Part shown: positions 1-8,407 of the stretch, piece by piece
Numbering within the stretch: the first letter of the stretch is position 1
How the letters are laid out: the number at the start of each line of letters is the position of its first letter
NCBI GenBank assembly: GCA_900318645.1
Contig: ONLH01000015.1
Span: 1-60,124 of the forward strand
Direction of reading: 5' to 3'
DNA: 60,124 nt
Origin: an uncultured Prevotellaceae bacterium
GTDB lineage: Bacteria; Bacteroidota; Bacteroidia; Bacteroidales; Muribaculaceae
The notes under the pieces: model-generated
Database searches by the model: none
Told to the model about the DNA's origin: nothing
The model's input: the letters and a program-made list of their open reading frames with translations, nothing else
Position numbers and translations under genes: made by a program

Positions 1-1
1 C

Positions 2-694
2 TATCAGAGAGGTAATCCCTACTTGAAGCCCACCTACACCCACAGCCTGGTATTCAATGCCGCCTACCAGTGGATGAACCTGTCGCTGAACTACGCACGT
101 ATCAAGGACTCCGAGACGATGTCCACCGAGCCTTATCCCGGGTCAGAAGATCCGCTCATCAGCCTCGTGCATCCCATCAACAGCAAGGAGAGTTATAACC
201 GACTGACCGTCATCCCGTCGTTGAGACCCGTCTTTGGTTGCTGGCATCCCACTTGGACCTTCCTCGCTATCTTCCAGAACTACAAGACACCGACCGCCGA
301 TGGTTCCATCCTCACGCTGAACCACCCGTATCTGGGCTTGACATGGAACAACGACATCGAACTGCCGCACGCCTGGCGCCTGAATGCCATGGTGCAATGG
401 ACATCACGAGGTGACTACGACAACTTCCGAATCACCAAGAGCAGGTTCTATAGCGGCATCGGAGTGCAGAAAGATATCAGCTTGCAGCACCTTGGCTCAC
501 TGACTGTTGACGCGCGCTGCATGGACCTTCTCAACACCAGCAAGGCTAGGGCTACTATCTTCGGCCCTCGCGAGTTGACCACCAGCAATCCTGCCCGCCG
601 CACGTTTATGATCGACCTCACTTGGAAGTTCAACAGTGCAGGCAGCAAATACCGTGGCACCGGTGCCGGTGAGAAACAGAAGGCAAGAATGTAA
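2..694 (+). CDS. Outer-membrane beta-barrel / TonB-dependent receptor, C-terminal part (5' end outside window)
   Basis: Only the last 230 codons are present; the frame is open from base 2 and the start lies upstream of the window. The opening residues read YQRGNPYLKPTYTHSLV, the GNP-x-LKPE/T-type strand motif of the C-terminal barrel of TonB-dependent receptors and OMP_b-brl_3 proteins. The rest alternates aromatic and polar residues as in amphipathic strands (for example WMNLSLNYARI, FMIDLTWKFN), as expected in the outer membrane. The ending is unusual: after the last strand there is a basic, polar tail (GSKYRGTGAGEKQKARM) rather than a terminal aromatic residue. The substrate cannot be inferred without the plug domain. 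Confidence 0.8.
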   Translation, partial: YQRGNPYLKPTYTHSLVFNAAYQWMNLSLNYARIKDSETMSTEPYPGSEDPLISLVHPINSKESYNRLTVIPSLRPVFGCWHPTWTFLAIFQNYKTPTADGSILTLNHPYLGLTWNNDIELPHAWRLNAMVQWTSRGDYDNFRITKSRFYSGIGVQKDISLQHLGSLTVDARCMDLLNTSKARATIFGPRELTTSNPARRTFMIDLTWKFNSAGSKYRGTGAGEKQKARM

Positions 695-703
695 TAATCA
701 GCA

Positions 704-745
704 GTTAGGGTCGTTAAAGACTTTAAAGACCTTAACGACCCTAAC
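704..745. repeat. 42-bp palindrome made of 9-bp tandem units, after the receptor gene
   Basis: The arms GTTAGGGTCGTTAA (704-717) and TTAACGACCCTAAC (732-745) are perfect 14-bp inverted repeats around a 14-bp loop. The same bases also parse as four 9-bp units of the form G-(A/T)-C-N-N-T-A-A-N between 710 and 745. It sits 9 bp after the receptor stop and 22 bp before the GNAT start. There is no T-run, so it is not a textbook terminator. It resembles the shorter-period arrays elsewhere in the window. Confidence 0.7.
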
Positions 746-767
746 GCTACAATCAATAGAAAGAACA

Positions 768-1397
768 ATGACTATCAGATTAGAACGACCAAGTGATTAC
801 CGTGAGGTGGAGAACCTCACCCGCGAGGCCTTCTGGAACGTTTACCGTCCGGGCTGCACCGAACATTATGTGCTCAACCAGTACCGCAGCAATCCCGATT
901 TTGTACACGAGCTCGACTTGGTGATGGAGGAGGATGGCAAGATCATCGGCCACATCATGTTCTCGCGGGCTGAACTCGTCCTCGACGACGGCACGAGGGT
1001 GCCTTCATGGACCTTCGGACCCATCAGCATCCACCCCGACTATAAGCGTCAGGGCTATGGTCTCAAACTGCTGAACTATGCCTTGGAGAAAGCCCGTGAA
1101 CTGGGCATCGGCTTCCTGTGCATGGAGGGCAACATCGATTTCTACCGCCATGCGGGATTCGGCTTGGCCAGCAAGCTCGGCATCCATTATCATGCTGAGC
1201 CGCGCGATGCCGAGGTACCTTATTTCCTTGCCCAGGAGCTCATCCACGGCTGGCTGAAAAGAAATGGTGTCACCGAGGCCACCTACGGCCCTCCCAAGGG
1301 CTACTTTGTCGCTGATGAGAATCCCGACGCCTTTGAGGCCTACGAGGCGACCTTCCCCAAGAAGGTGAAACTTCGTTTGCCAGGACAACTGGTATAG
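768..1397 (+). CDS. GNAT family N-acetyltransferase
   Basis: A 209-residue protein. The frame is open further upstream (ATG at 636 inside the receptor gene), but the natural start is ATG 768 (MTIRLERPSDYREVENLTRE), just after the palindrome. The acetyl-CoA loop of GNAT motif A is clear in HPDYKRQGYGLKLLNYALE (R/Q-x-x-G-x-G), followed by the motif B-like LCMEGNIDFYRHAGF. The N-terminal R-P-S-D-Y-x-E-V helix is typical of the YhbS-like group. It transfers acetyl from acetyl-CoA to an amine; the acceptor is unknown. It lies 11 bp upstream of another predicted acetyltransferase and may be cotranscribed with it. Confidence 0.85.
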   Translation: MTIRLERPSDYREVENLTREAFWNVYRPGCTEHYVLNQYRSNPDFVHELDLVMEEDGKIIGHIMFSRAELVLDDGTRVPSWTFGPISIHPDYKRQGYGLKLLNYALEKARELGIGFLCMEGNIDFYRHAGFGLASKLGIHYHAEPRDAEVPYFLAQELIHGWLKRNGVTEATYGPPKGYFVADENPDAFEAYEATFPKKVKLRLPGQLV

Positions 1398-1408
1398 TAA
1401 TCAAGGAC

Positions 1409-2026
1409 ATGAAACAGGAAATCAACCCAAAGGATACGAATCGGGCGGTGGCATTCGAGTTGTGGATGAAATCACCCATGCCGATGGTAACGTTCACCAA
1501 GACCTTCGACGCGACTCGGCTGTATAAGGTAAGTCGGCGGCGCGGGCTCAAATTCAACATGCTCCTGTGCTGGTGTATTGGCAAAGCTGCATCAAAGATT
1601 GAGGAATTTTACATGTTGCCCCAGAACGGGAAACTGTACAAGTATGACCGCTTAGCCATCAATGTGATAGTGAATAACTGCAAAGGTGGCATTAACTCTT
1701 GCGACATTCCCTACACAGACAATTTGCAACAGTTTTGTCACGATTACCAGAAGCTGACTACAAAAGCAGCAAGTGAATGCCAGAGTACTTTTCTCGATGA
1801 CCATTTGGTTGTCGGCACATCTTCCATGATACAGACTGAACTGGACTGCATCGTCAACCAGTACACCGATCAGTTCTGCAATCCGATGGTGATGTGGGGC
1901 CGATACCGCAAGAAGTGGCTAAAAGTCTCCCTTCCCATTTCCTTCCAGTTCCATCATGCACAGATGGACGGTGGCCACGCCGCACGTTTTTTAGAAGAAC
2001 TACAAAAGGTCATAAAAACAATTTAG
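1409..2026 (+). CDS. CatA-like O-acetyltransferase
   Basis: A 205-residue protein, near the usual chloramphenicol acetyltransferase size of 210-220. The catalytic signature H-x-x-x-D-G is present near the C-terminus (FHHAQMDGGHAARFLEEL), and the N-terminal half shows the CAT fold pattern (FELWMKSPMPMVTFTKTFDA). Classic CAT enzymes form trimers that acetylate the 3-hydroxyl of chloramphenicol with acetyl-CoA. Many chromosomal Bacteroidales relatives have no proven resistance role, so the substrate is left open. The ATG at 1409 follows the GNAT stop by 11 bp, suggesting one transcript. Confidence 0.8.
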   Translation: MKQEINPKDTNRAVAFELWMKSPMPMVTFTKTFDATRLYKVSRRRGLKFNMLLCWCIGKAASKIEEFYMLPQNGKLYKYDRLAINVIVNNCKGGINSCDIPYTDNLQQFCHDYQKLTTKAASECQSTFLDDHLVVGTSSMIQTELDCIVNQYTDQFCNPMVMWGRYRKKWLKVSLPISFQFHHAQMDGGHAARFLEELQKVIKTI

Positions 2027-2041
2027 CAAATGCTCCAATTG

Positions 2042-2073
2042 TTTGGATAATTTAGCAACTGTCTATAATTTTG
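2042..2073 (+). promoter_or_regulatory. Bacteroidetes-type promoter for the zinc-ribbon/PNPOx gene
   Basis: TTTG at 2042-2045 and TAATTTTG at 2066-2073 are 20 bp apart, matching the Bacteroidetes -33/-7 consensus (TTTG and TAnnTTTG). The start codon follows 23 bp after the -7 box in an A-rich leader. Confidence 0.65.
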
Positions 2074-2096
2074 CTTAAGTAAACTAAAAAAAAAAT

Positions 2097-2819
2097 ATGG
2101 AACAGAAATTTTGTCAGAGCTGCGGAATGCCGCTCACCGAAGAACTGCTCGGCACCAATGCCGACGGTAGTAAGAACGAGGATTACTGCATCTATTGCTA
2201 TAAAGACGGTAAGTTTCTACAGGACTGCACGATGGACGAGATGATTGAACATTGTGCCCAGTTTGTGGACGAGGTCAACAAGGGCCTGCCGCAACCCATC
2301 ACAAGGGAGGAATACATTGGCCAGATGAAGATGTATTTCCCTCACTTGAAGCGCTGGCGCAAGGAGTTGACTATCAATGGAACTCCAGAGAATCCTGCAT
2401 TGGCTGGTGTTAAAGACCTGATTGCCAAGATGGCCGACACATTGCCCGTCACATTTATCTCCTCGGTGGACGGAGAGGGCTATCCCTGCACCAAGGCCAT
2501 GCTGTCGCCTCGAGTACGAGAAGGCATTAAGGTCTTTTACTTTACCACCAACACATTCTCCCTGCGTGTGGCACATTACAAGGCCAACTCCAAGGCATCC
2601 ATCTACTTCTGTGATGCCGAAGGGTTTAAAGGCATGATGCTGCGCGGCACCATGGAAGTGTTGACCGATGCCAAGAGCAAAGAGATGATTTGGCGAGACG
2701 GTGATACCGAATACTATCCCGGAGGCGTCACCGACCCCAACTATTGTGTGCTGAAGTTCACCGCTACCGACGGCCGCTTCTACAGCGACTACTATCCCCG
2801 CACCTTTGTAATCGAGTAA
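2097..2819 (+). CDS. Zinc-ribbon plus pyridoxamine 5'-phosphate oxidase-like (split-barrel flavin) protein
   Basis: A 240-residue two-domain protein. Residues 1-80 are a putative zinc ribbon with two Cys pairs (FCQSCGMPL and YCIYCYKDG) and an acidic helical segment, as in the zinc-ribbon 2 family. Residues 100-240 are a split barrel of the PNPOx/general stress protein 26 type (TFISSVDGEGYPCTKAML, then KASIYFCDAEGFKGMMLRG). Proteins of this fold usually bind FMN or F420 and reduce small molecules or handle heme; which applies here is not visible. It has its own promoter and converges with the transposase remnant, only 3 bp from its stop. Confidence 0.75.
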   Translation: MEQKFCQSCGMPLTEELLGTNADGSKNEDYCIYCYKDGKFLQDCTMDEMIEHCAQFVDEVNKGLPQPITREEYIGQMKMYFPHLKRWRKELTINGTPENPALAGVKDLIAKMADTLPVTFISSVDGEGYPCTKAMLSPRVREGIKVFYFTTNTFSLRVAHYKANSKASIYFCDAEGFKGMMLRGTMEVLTDAKSKEMIWRDGDTEYYPGGVTDPNYCVLKFTATDGRFYSDYYPRTFVIE

Positions 2820-2822
2820 CGG

Positions 2823-3260
2823 TTAGGCCTTAGCGCTGATGAGACGCACGAGGTCATTGAGTTGAAGGCACTGATCACGGTTGATGATCAGTGCCTCGTC
2901 GTGGTGTTCCCACAGGGCAAGGAATTCATTGACTTTCGCTTGAATTTCTGCTTCGGTGAAGCGGCGTGAACATAGCACTTGGCGTTTGACCGGTCGATTT
3001 AGCAAGAATCGGTTGCCGAGGGCCGAGATAGTTCTTCTAGCTACTGCCACATTGCGCTGGACACGGAACAAGTCGGGGTGCCCTCGCTTCATCAACAACC
3101 GAGTATTATCTTCAAGGTAGTGTAACCATTTTTCAAGTTTACCGGATCGCAGCAGCTTGTCATTATAGCCACGTGCAAAGGGCATGCCGTGTGTGCGATT
3201 CTCGCCACGGCGGTCTTTCTTGGGTTGTACCGTCTGTTGCGTTGACAACGCAACAGACGG
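2823..3260 (-). pseudogene. Remnant of a REP-associated (Y1/HUH-type) transposase, C-terminal part only
   Basis: On the minus strand the frame reads FARGYNDKLLRSGKLEKWLH, then a DNxRxLxxKRxxPxxF block, ALGNRFLLNRPVK and a CSR motif. This series (GYND-x-x-L, Y-x-x-DN-x-R-x-L, GN-x-x-LL-x-x-P, CSR) is what I know from the C-terminal half of REP-associated tyrosine transposases in Bacteroidetes. The N-terminal half, which would hold the HUH histidines and catalytic tyrosine, is absent; the reading frame runs back into the end of trkH with no credible start. It is best called a 5'-truncated pseudogene. The family call rests on remembered motifs, not a search. Confidence 0.5.
3230..3260. repeat. 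Perfect 14-bp hairpin between trkH and the transposase remnant
   Basis: CCGTCTGTTGCGTT (3230-3243) pairs fully with AACGCAACAGACGG (3247-3260) across a 3-base loop. It lies 12 bp beyond the trkH stop. There is no T-run on the trkH strand, so it may be a factor-assisted terminator, or a REP-like hairpin left by the adjacent transposase. Confidence 0.6.
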
Positions 3261-3271
3261 GAAGCATGGGT

Positions 3272-4753
3272 TTAGTCCTTTTTCCAGAAGGAACGGGTGA
3301 AGATGACCAGGACGGTAAATAGCTCTAGACGACCGACCATCATCTCGAAGGCAAGTACCCACTTGGCACCGGGATGCAGCGATACCCATGAACCGTTAGA
3401 TCCAGTCACACCGTAGCCGATGCCTACGTTGCTGATAGCTGACATTGAGGTGTACATTGCATCAAATACGGGAACGCCGTAGAAAGTGAGGTAAAGCGCA
3501 ACAATCATGATGATGCCCACATAGACAGTGAAGAAAGTGTTGACCTTGCTCACCACATGATTAGGAACCGGCTTGCCGTCAATGTGGACAGAACGTACCG
3601 AGTTGGTGTGCAGCACACGGTAGAACTCGTTGGCTGTGTGTTTCAACAGAACGATGAGGCGGTCCAACTTGGCACCACCCGAGGTGGAACCTGCCATGCC
3701 GCCAAAGAACATCATCACCATCAGGATGACGGTAACAAACTCACCGCTGTTCTCGTAGTCAAATGTAGAGAATCCCGTGGAAGTAATGGCCGACAGCGTG
3801 TCAAAGGCACCATAAATAATGCGGTCACTATGAGTATCGAGGAACCCCATATAAGCCATATATAAGAAGATGGCAACTGTCGTGATCAATGTCGTCATGC
3901 AATACCAGTGTAGGGTATTGTTGTGCTTGATGCGCTTGAAGTTGCCGCGCATGGTGGCCACAATAACCGAGAAACTGACACCGCCGATGAACATAAAGAT
4001 AATGACCACGATGAACACATAGCTTGACTGCCAATAGTCGAGACCTATATTCTTGGTCGAATAACCACCCGTAGAAGTCGTTGTCATCGCGTGGCACACA
4101 GCATCAAACCAGTCCATGGGGCCAAAATAGAGCAATGCCGTCAACAAAGCGGTTAGGCCGATATAGATGAGCCACAGGTCCTTAGCGGTCTGGCTCACAC
4201 GGGGACGCAGGCGCTCGTGGGTGATGCCCGTCACCTCGGCATTGAATAGGGCAATGCCGCCTTTCTGGTTCAGCATGGGGATAACGGCCAGCGTGAACAA
4301 GATGATTCCCATGCCACCGATCCACTGGGTCATGGCGCGCCAAAAGAGTACCCCATGAGGAATCTCCTCTACATAGCGGATAACACTTGATCCCGTAGTG
4401 GTAAAGCCCGCCATCGTCTCAAAGAAGGCATCGGTTACATTGTCAAACGTATTGGAAAACAGGTAGGGCAGCATGCCGAATACCGAGAAGAATACCCAAA
4501 TGATGGCAGTGAGCATCAGGCCTTCACGCTTGTGCATCGATGAGCTGTGAGGCTTAATGCCGAATGCCATGACAGCACCCGCACCGGCAGTGATTAGCGT
4601 GCTGTAGATGAAGGCACGCAAAGACGTGGGCTCATCGTATCCCCATGACACGGCAAGAGGCAAGAGCATGAAGGCTGCTTCGATGAGCAGTAGCCAGCCT
4701 TGCATTCTCAGAACGATGGCAAAATTGATATCTTGATTCTTGCGCCTGGGCAT
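3272..4753 (-). CDS. trkH: Trk-type potassium uptake membrane subunit
   Basis: A 493-residue inner-membrane channel subunit of the KtrB/TrkH superfamily. Four pore-loop repeats can be picked out by their T-T-x-G/S-T-x-G patterns (ETMAGFTTTGSSVI, CHAMTTTSTGGYST, DTLSAITSTGFSTF, TSMSAISNVGIGYG), separated by hydrophobic helices. The start MPRRKNQDINFAIVL is 8 bp after the stop of trkA, so the two are translated from one mRNA; TrkA gates TrkH by binding nucleotides. The length is normal for TrkH. Confidence 0.93.
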   Translation of the reverse strand: MPRRKNQDINFAIVLRMQGWLLLIEAAFMLLPLAVSWGYDEPTSLRAFIYSTLITAGAGAVMAFGIKPHSSSMHKREGLMLTAIIWVFFSVFGMLPYLFSNTFDNVTDAFFETMAGFTTTGSSVIRYVEEIPHGVLFWRAMTQWIGGMGIILFTLAVIPMLNQKGGIALFNAEVTGITHERLRPRVSQTAKDLWLIYIGLTALLTALLYFGPMDWFDAVCHAMTTTSTGGYSTKNIGLDYWQSSYVFIVVIIFMFIGGVSFSVIVATMRGNFKRIKHNNTLHWYCMTTLITTVAIFLYMAYMGFLDTHSDRIIYGAFDTLSAITSTGFSTFDYENSGEFVTVILMVMMFFGGMAGSTSGGAKLDRLIVLLKHTANEFYRVLHTNSVRSVHIDGKPVPNHVVSKVNTFFTVYVGIIMIVALYLTFYGVPVFDAMYTSMSAISNVGIGYGVTGSNGSWVSLHPGAKWVLAFEMMVGRLELFTVLVIFTRSFWKKD

Positions 4754-4761
4754 AGCTGAGA

Positions 4762-6093
4762 TTATGAGAAATATTTGTCAAGTTTGTGGATGGCACCTTG
4801 CAGACAGAAGACCACGACATGGTCGCCCGCCAGGATGCGTGTATTACCGTCAACAAGTTGTCCCTTGCCGTCACGCACGAGGCCAGCAATGGTGAAGTCG
4901 CGACTTAGCTTCAGGTCTTTGACATCGGATCTGGTCACGCGGTCTCCTTCTTGGACAATGACCTCGGCCACTTCGGCATCGGCAAGAGCGAGGCAACGGG
5001 CGTTGTCCTCGTCAGCATCAATCATGATTTGGTAGATGCGGCTCGATGCCAACAGTTTCTTATTGACGATGGTGCCGATGTTGAGTGCTTCGGCCTCAAA
5101 GATGAACTGGATGTCCTCGACTTGTGCAATAGTTTTGGGAACACCATTGGTCTTGGCAATCATGCAAGCCATCATGTTAACGGCGCTGTTCTCGCCCAGG
5201 GCGATGAAAGCATCATAATTGCTCACGCTTTCTTCCTCGCTCAACTCGGTGTCGCGGAAGTTGCCTTGCACGATCTTGCAGTTAGGATAGCGTTGTGACA
5301 GTTCATCACAGCGATTCAGGTCCTCCTCGATAATCTTGATGTCAACCGTCTTGCCCAGCCGTTTGATGAGTTGCTCGGCGATGTCGTTGCCGCCCACGAT
5401 TAGCACATTGTCAACGGGTGTTTGCACCTTACCGCAGGCATCGCGCACCTCATCGATGTGGTCGCGTGTAGTAGCTATATATATAATGTCATTCTCCAGC
5501 ACACGGTCGTCACCGCGAGGAATGATGATTTCGCGGTTGCGCTTGATGGCCGACACATGCAGGTAGTGGCTGATGTTAGACACGTCCTTGAGCATCTGGT
5601 TGACGATGCGTGCATTGTTGCGGATTTTCACGCCCACAACAATCAATTCACCATCGAACAGCTCAAACCAGTTTCTTGCCCAAGTGCGTTTCAAGGCACT
5701 GGCGATTTCCTTGGCGGCGAGCATTTCGGGGTAGATGAGGTGGTCTATACCCAGGTTGTTGATATGGTCGCGCCACTTGGGGTTGAAGAACTCGTCATTG
5801 TCAAGCCGGGCTACAGTCCTTTTGGCTCCTAGCTTTTTGGCCATAGAGCAAGCCAGGATGTTACGGGCCTCACTCTTGGTCACAGCGATGAACAGGTCAC
5901 ATGCACCAGCCTTGATGGCATTCAGGTCGTTGAAGGAGATGGCGCTTCCCTGATGGGTAAGCAGGTTGTAGTTCTCCAGGGGCTCGAGCTTCCTGTTCTC
6001 TACATCCATGACGATGATGTCCTGCTCCTCATTACTGAGCATCTTGGCCAGATGGGTCCCGACTTCTCCAGCGCCGGCAATAACGATTTTCAT
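4762..6093 (-). CDS. trkA: Trk potassium transporter regulatory subunit (two RCK units)
   Basis: A 443-residue cytoplasmic protein beginning MKIVIAGAGEVGTHLAKML, the G-x-G-x-x-G Rossmann motif for NAD(H)/ATP. A second Rossmann motif follows near residue 235 (VLIVGGNDIAEQLIKRL), so this is a full tandem RCK_N/RCK_C protein. It controls TrkH opening. It is third in the operon small membrane protein - dxs - trkA - trkH, with 44 bp to dxs and 8 bp to trkH. Confidence 0.94.
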   Translation of the reverse strand: MKIVIAGAGEVGTHLAKMLSNEEQDIIVMDVENRKLEPLENYNLLTHQGSAISFNDLNAIKAGACDLFIAVTKSEARNILACSMAKKLGAKRTVARLDNDEFFNPKWRDHINNLGIDHLIYPEMLAAKEIASALKRTWARNWFELFDGELIVVGVKIRNNARIVNQMLKDVSNISHYLHVSAIKRNREIIIPRGDDRVLENDIIYIATTRDHIDEVRDACGKVQTPVDNVLIVGGNDIAEQLIKRLGKTVDIKIIEEDLNRCDELSQRYPNCKIVQGNFRDTELSEEESVSNYDAFIALGENSAVNMMACMIAKTNGVPKTIAQVEDIQFIFEAEALNIGTIVNKKLLASSRIYQIMIDADEDNARCLALADAEVAEVIVQEGDRVTRSDVKDLKLSRDFTIAGLVRDGKGQLVDGNTRILAGDHVVVFCLQGAIHKLDKYFS

Positions 6094-6137
6094 TGTCTTT
6101 TTATTTGGTTATAGTCTTTTTTCTTCAGTCGTGCGGA

Positions 6138-8063
6138 TTAGGGCTTCGGTGCAGCCTCTAATTCCTCGTTGATGGCGGCTTCGAGCGACTGGGCATCCAT
6201 GCCGCAACGTTCATAGAGTTCGGCAACGGTGCCTTGGTGTACAAACTCGTCTTGCACGCCCAGCATCCTCAATCGGTTGGTCTTGTTGTGGCGTGTTAAC
6301 CATTCGGCGACGGCCGATCCCAGTCCGCCCACCACTGTACCATCCTCTATGGTAATCAGGCTATGGTAACGGGTGGAAGCTTCCTCCAGGATGTTCTCGT
6401 CGATGGGCTTGAGGTAGATCATGTCATAGTGTCCCACCTTGATACCGCGCTCAGCAAGACTGTTGACCACCTTGATGACCTCGTTGCCGATGTGACCGAT
6501 GCTGAGAACGGCAACGCCTTCGCCCTCGCTCATGCGTCGTCCGATCCCTACGGGCAAAGCCTGCATCTCGTTGTGCCAGTCGGCGATGACACCCTTGCCA
6601 CGCGGGTAACGGATAGCAAATGGTCCTATGCCGTCTTGTTGGGCTGTGAACATCAGGTTGCGCAGGTCATGCTCGTTCAACGGGGATGCCACAATCATGC
6701 CTGGAATGCAACGCAGGTAGGCCAGGTCAAACAGGCCGTGATGTGTCACACCGTCTTCGCCGACGATGCCGCCGCGGTCGATGCAGAAGGTGACTGGCAG
6801 CCCTTGGATGGCGACGTCGTGGATGATGGAGTCATATCCACGTTGCAGGAAGGTACTGTAGATGGCGCAATAGGGGTGCATGCCGTCCTTGGCGAGACCG
6901 CCAGCAAAGGTTACTGCGTGCCCCTCGCTGATGCCTACATCAAATGCACGCTCGGGCATTGCCTCCAGCAGCATCGACATTGAGGTGCCACTGGGCATCG
7001 CAGCCGTGATGCCGACAATTTTTTCATTCTTCTCGGCCAGTTCCACAAGCGTTTTTCCGAAGACGTCCTGATACTTGATGGGACCGCCTTTGCCGCCCTT
7101 GACACGTTCGCCTGTCTCCTCGTCAAATTTACCTGGTGCGTGCCAGGTGGCGGGGTCTGCTTCTGCAGGCGCGAAACCCTTACCCTTAACGGTACGCACA
7201 TGTACCAGTTTGGGGCCAGTCATGTCCTTGATTTCGCGGAACACCTTGACCAGGCGTTTCACGTCGTGACCGTCATACAGGCCGAAGTAACGGATATTCA
7301 AACCCTCAAAAATGTTCTGCTGGCCCGAAAATAGTGATTTCAACGCGTTGCTGAATCGCATGATCAATCCCTTGCGGTTGTCGTTGATGACATTGTGGCG
7401 GCGCAGGAACTGATAGGTCTTATAACGTAGTTTGTTATAGCGTCTAGACGTGTGCAGGTCGCTCATGTATCCACTCAGGGCACCCACATTGGCATCTATC
7501 GCCATATCGTTGTCGTTCAGTACAATGATTAGGTTGTTGGGGTTGGTGGCAGCATTGTTGATGCCCTCAAAGGCCAGACCGCCACTGATGCTTGCATCAC
7601 CGATGACAGCCACCACCTTACGCTCATGGTTGTGTTGCAGTTCAGCGGCAATAGCCATGCCCAACGCTGCCGAAATAGAGTTAGATGCATGGCCGGCTGT
7701 GAAGGTGTCATATTCACTCTCGGCGGGGTTAGGGAAACCGCTCAAGCCGTCAAGTTTACGGTTGTCATCAAACTGGTCGCGACGTCCTGTCAAAATCTTG
7801 TGGGCATAAGCCTGATGGCCGACATCCCACACCAATCGGTCGTCGGGTGTGTTGAATACGTAGTGCAAAGCCACCACAATCTCCACTGCACCCATGCTGG
7901 ATGCAAAGTGGCCCGGGTTGCTTGACAACTCGTGTATCATGTATTGTCGCAACTCATGGCATACCTGTGGCAGTTGGTCAACGCTGAGCTTTCTCAGGTC
8001 GGCGGGACTGTCGATTTGTGCCAGTAGTGGACAGTGTTCTTGTATATAAGGTTTTGTGGTCAT
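6138..8063 (-). CDS. dxs: 1-deoxy-D-xylulose-5-phosphate synthase
   Basis: A 641-residue thiamine-diphosphate enzyme that condenses pyruvate and glyceraldehyde 3-phosphate in the first step of the MEP isoprenoid pathway. The ThDP-binding stretch GDASISGGLAFEGINNA, the N-terminal SSNPGHFASSMGAVEI and the second-domain CIDRGGIVGEDGVTHHG are all present, and the length is normal. Its ATG is 3 bp beyond the stop of the upstream small gene, so the genes are tightly coupled. Confidence 0.96.
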   Translation of the reverse strand: MTTKPYIQEHCPLLAQIDSPADLRKLSVDQLPQVCHELRQYMIHELSSNPGHFASSMGAVEIVVALHYVFNTPDDRLVWDVGHQAYAHKILTGRRDQFDDNRKLDGLSGFPNPAESEYDTFTAGHASNSISAALGMAIAAELQHNHERKVVAVIGDASISGGLAFEGINNAATNPNNLIIVLNDNDMAIDANVGALSGYMSDLHTSRRYNKLRYKTYQFLRRHNVINDNRKGLIMRFSNALKSLFSGQQNIFEGLNIRYFGLYDGHDVKRLVKVFREIKDMTGPKLVHVRTVKGKGFAPAEADPATWHAPGKFDEETGERVKGGKGGPIKYQDVFGKTLVELAEKNEKIVGITAAMPSGTSMSMLLEAMPERAFDVGISEGHAVTFAGGLAKDGMHPYCAIYSTFLQRGYDSIIHDVAIQGLPVTFCIDRGGIVGEDGVTHHGLFDLAYLRCIPGMIVASPLNEHDLRNLMFTAQQDGIGPFAIRYPRGKGVIADWHNEMQALPVGIGRRMSEGEGVAVLSIGHIGNEVIKVVNSLAERGIKVGHYDMIYLKPIDENILEEASTRYHSLITIEDGTVVGGLGSAVAEWLTRHNKTNRLRMLGVQDEFVHQGTVAELYERCGMDAQSLEAAINEELEAAPKP

Positions 8064-8066
8064 GTA

Positions 8067-8243
8067 TCAGTCTTTTTTTCTCACATATTTTTTGTACAGT
8101 GGTACAAACACGATGATGCCAGACGCCACGATGGTGAAAATTACCATGAAGTCAATTTTTGCAGCTCTGGTGAGCAGCAGCCAGCACAGTCCTACCCATA
8201 ATAGCAGGATGCACACAAATCGGATTAAATTGCCTGTCGTCAT
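8067..8243 (-). CDS. Small two-helix membrane protein heading the dxs-trk operon
   Basis: I do not recognise the family. The ATG at 8243 gives 58 residues; a TTG at 8252 would add three. Two hydrophobic helices are visible (LIRFVCILLLWVGLCWLLL and VIFTIVASGIIVFVPL), followed by a basic tail KKYVRKKD, consistent with an inner-membrane protein whose C-terminus is cytoplasmic. It is 3 bp upstream of dxs and directly downstream of a good promoter, so it is probably the first cistron. It could affect Trk or isoprenoid enzymes, but nothing in the sequence shows that. Confidence 0.65.
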   Translation of the reverse strand: MTTGNLIRFVCILLLWVGLCWLLLTRAAKIDFMVIFTIVASGIIVFVPLYKKYVRKKD

Positions 8244-8275
8244 AGCATTCAATTCTTTGCGGTCTTTATAACCTG

Positions 8276-8283
8276 CAAAGATA
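8276..8283 (-). promoter_or_regulatory. -7 box for the small protein - dxs - trkA - trkH operon
   Basis: On the minus strand the box reads TATCTTTG followed by C, the Bacteroidetes TAnnTTTG consensus, 32 bp before the ATG at 8243. A clear -33 element was not assigned. Confidence 0.55.
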
Positions 8284-8346
8284 ATGATATTTTTCCTAAA
8301 CCACCATCATTTGTCAAGATTTTCGTTTGTCATAGAACAAAAAAAG

Positions 8347-8374
8347 GGCGGATGCCGTAATCGTGGCATCCGCC
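8347..8374 (-). terminator. Intrinsic terminator of the C10 protease gene
   Basis: GGCGGATGCC (8347-8356) and GGCATCCGCC (8365-8374) form a perfect 10-bp stem with an 8-base loop. Read on the minus strand the stem is followed at once by CCTTTTTTG. It lies 34 bp past the protease stop. Confidence 0.85.
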
Positions 8375-8407
8375 TATTCAAATGATAGTAAACTCAATGA
8401 TCAATAA

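Noticed and set aside
1409-2026. Acquired chloramphenicol resistance gene
   Set aside because: The family fits, but it sits in ordinary chromosomal context without mobile-element genes and is one of many CatA-like homologues, so resistance is not claimed.
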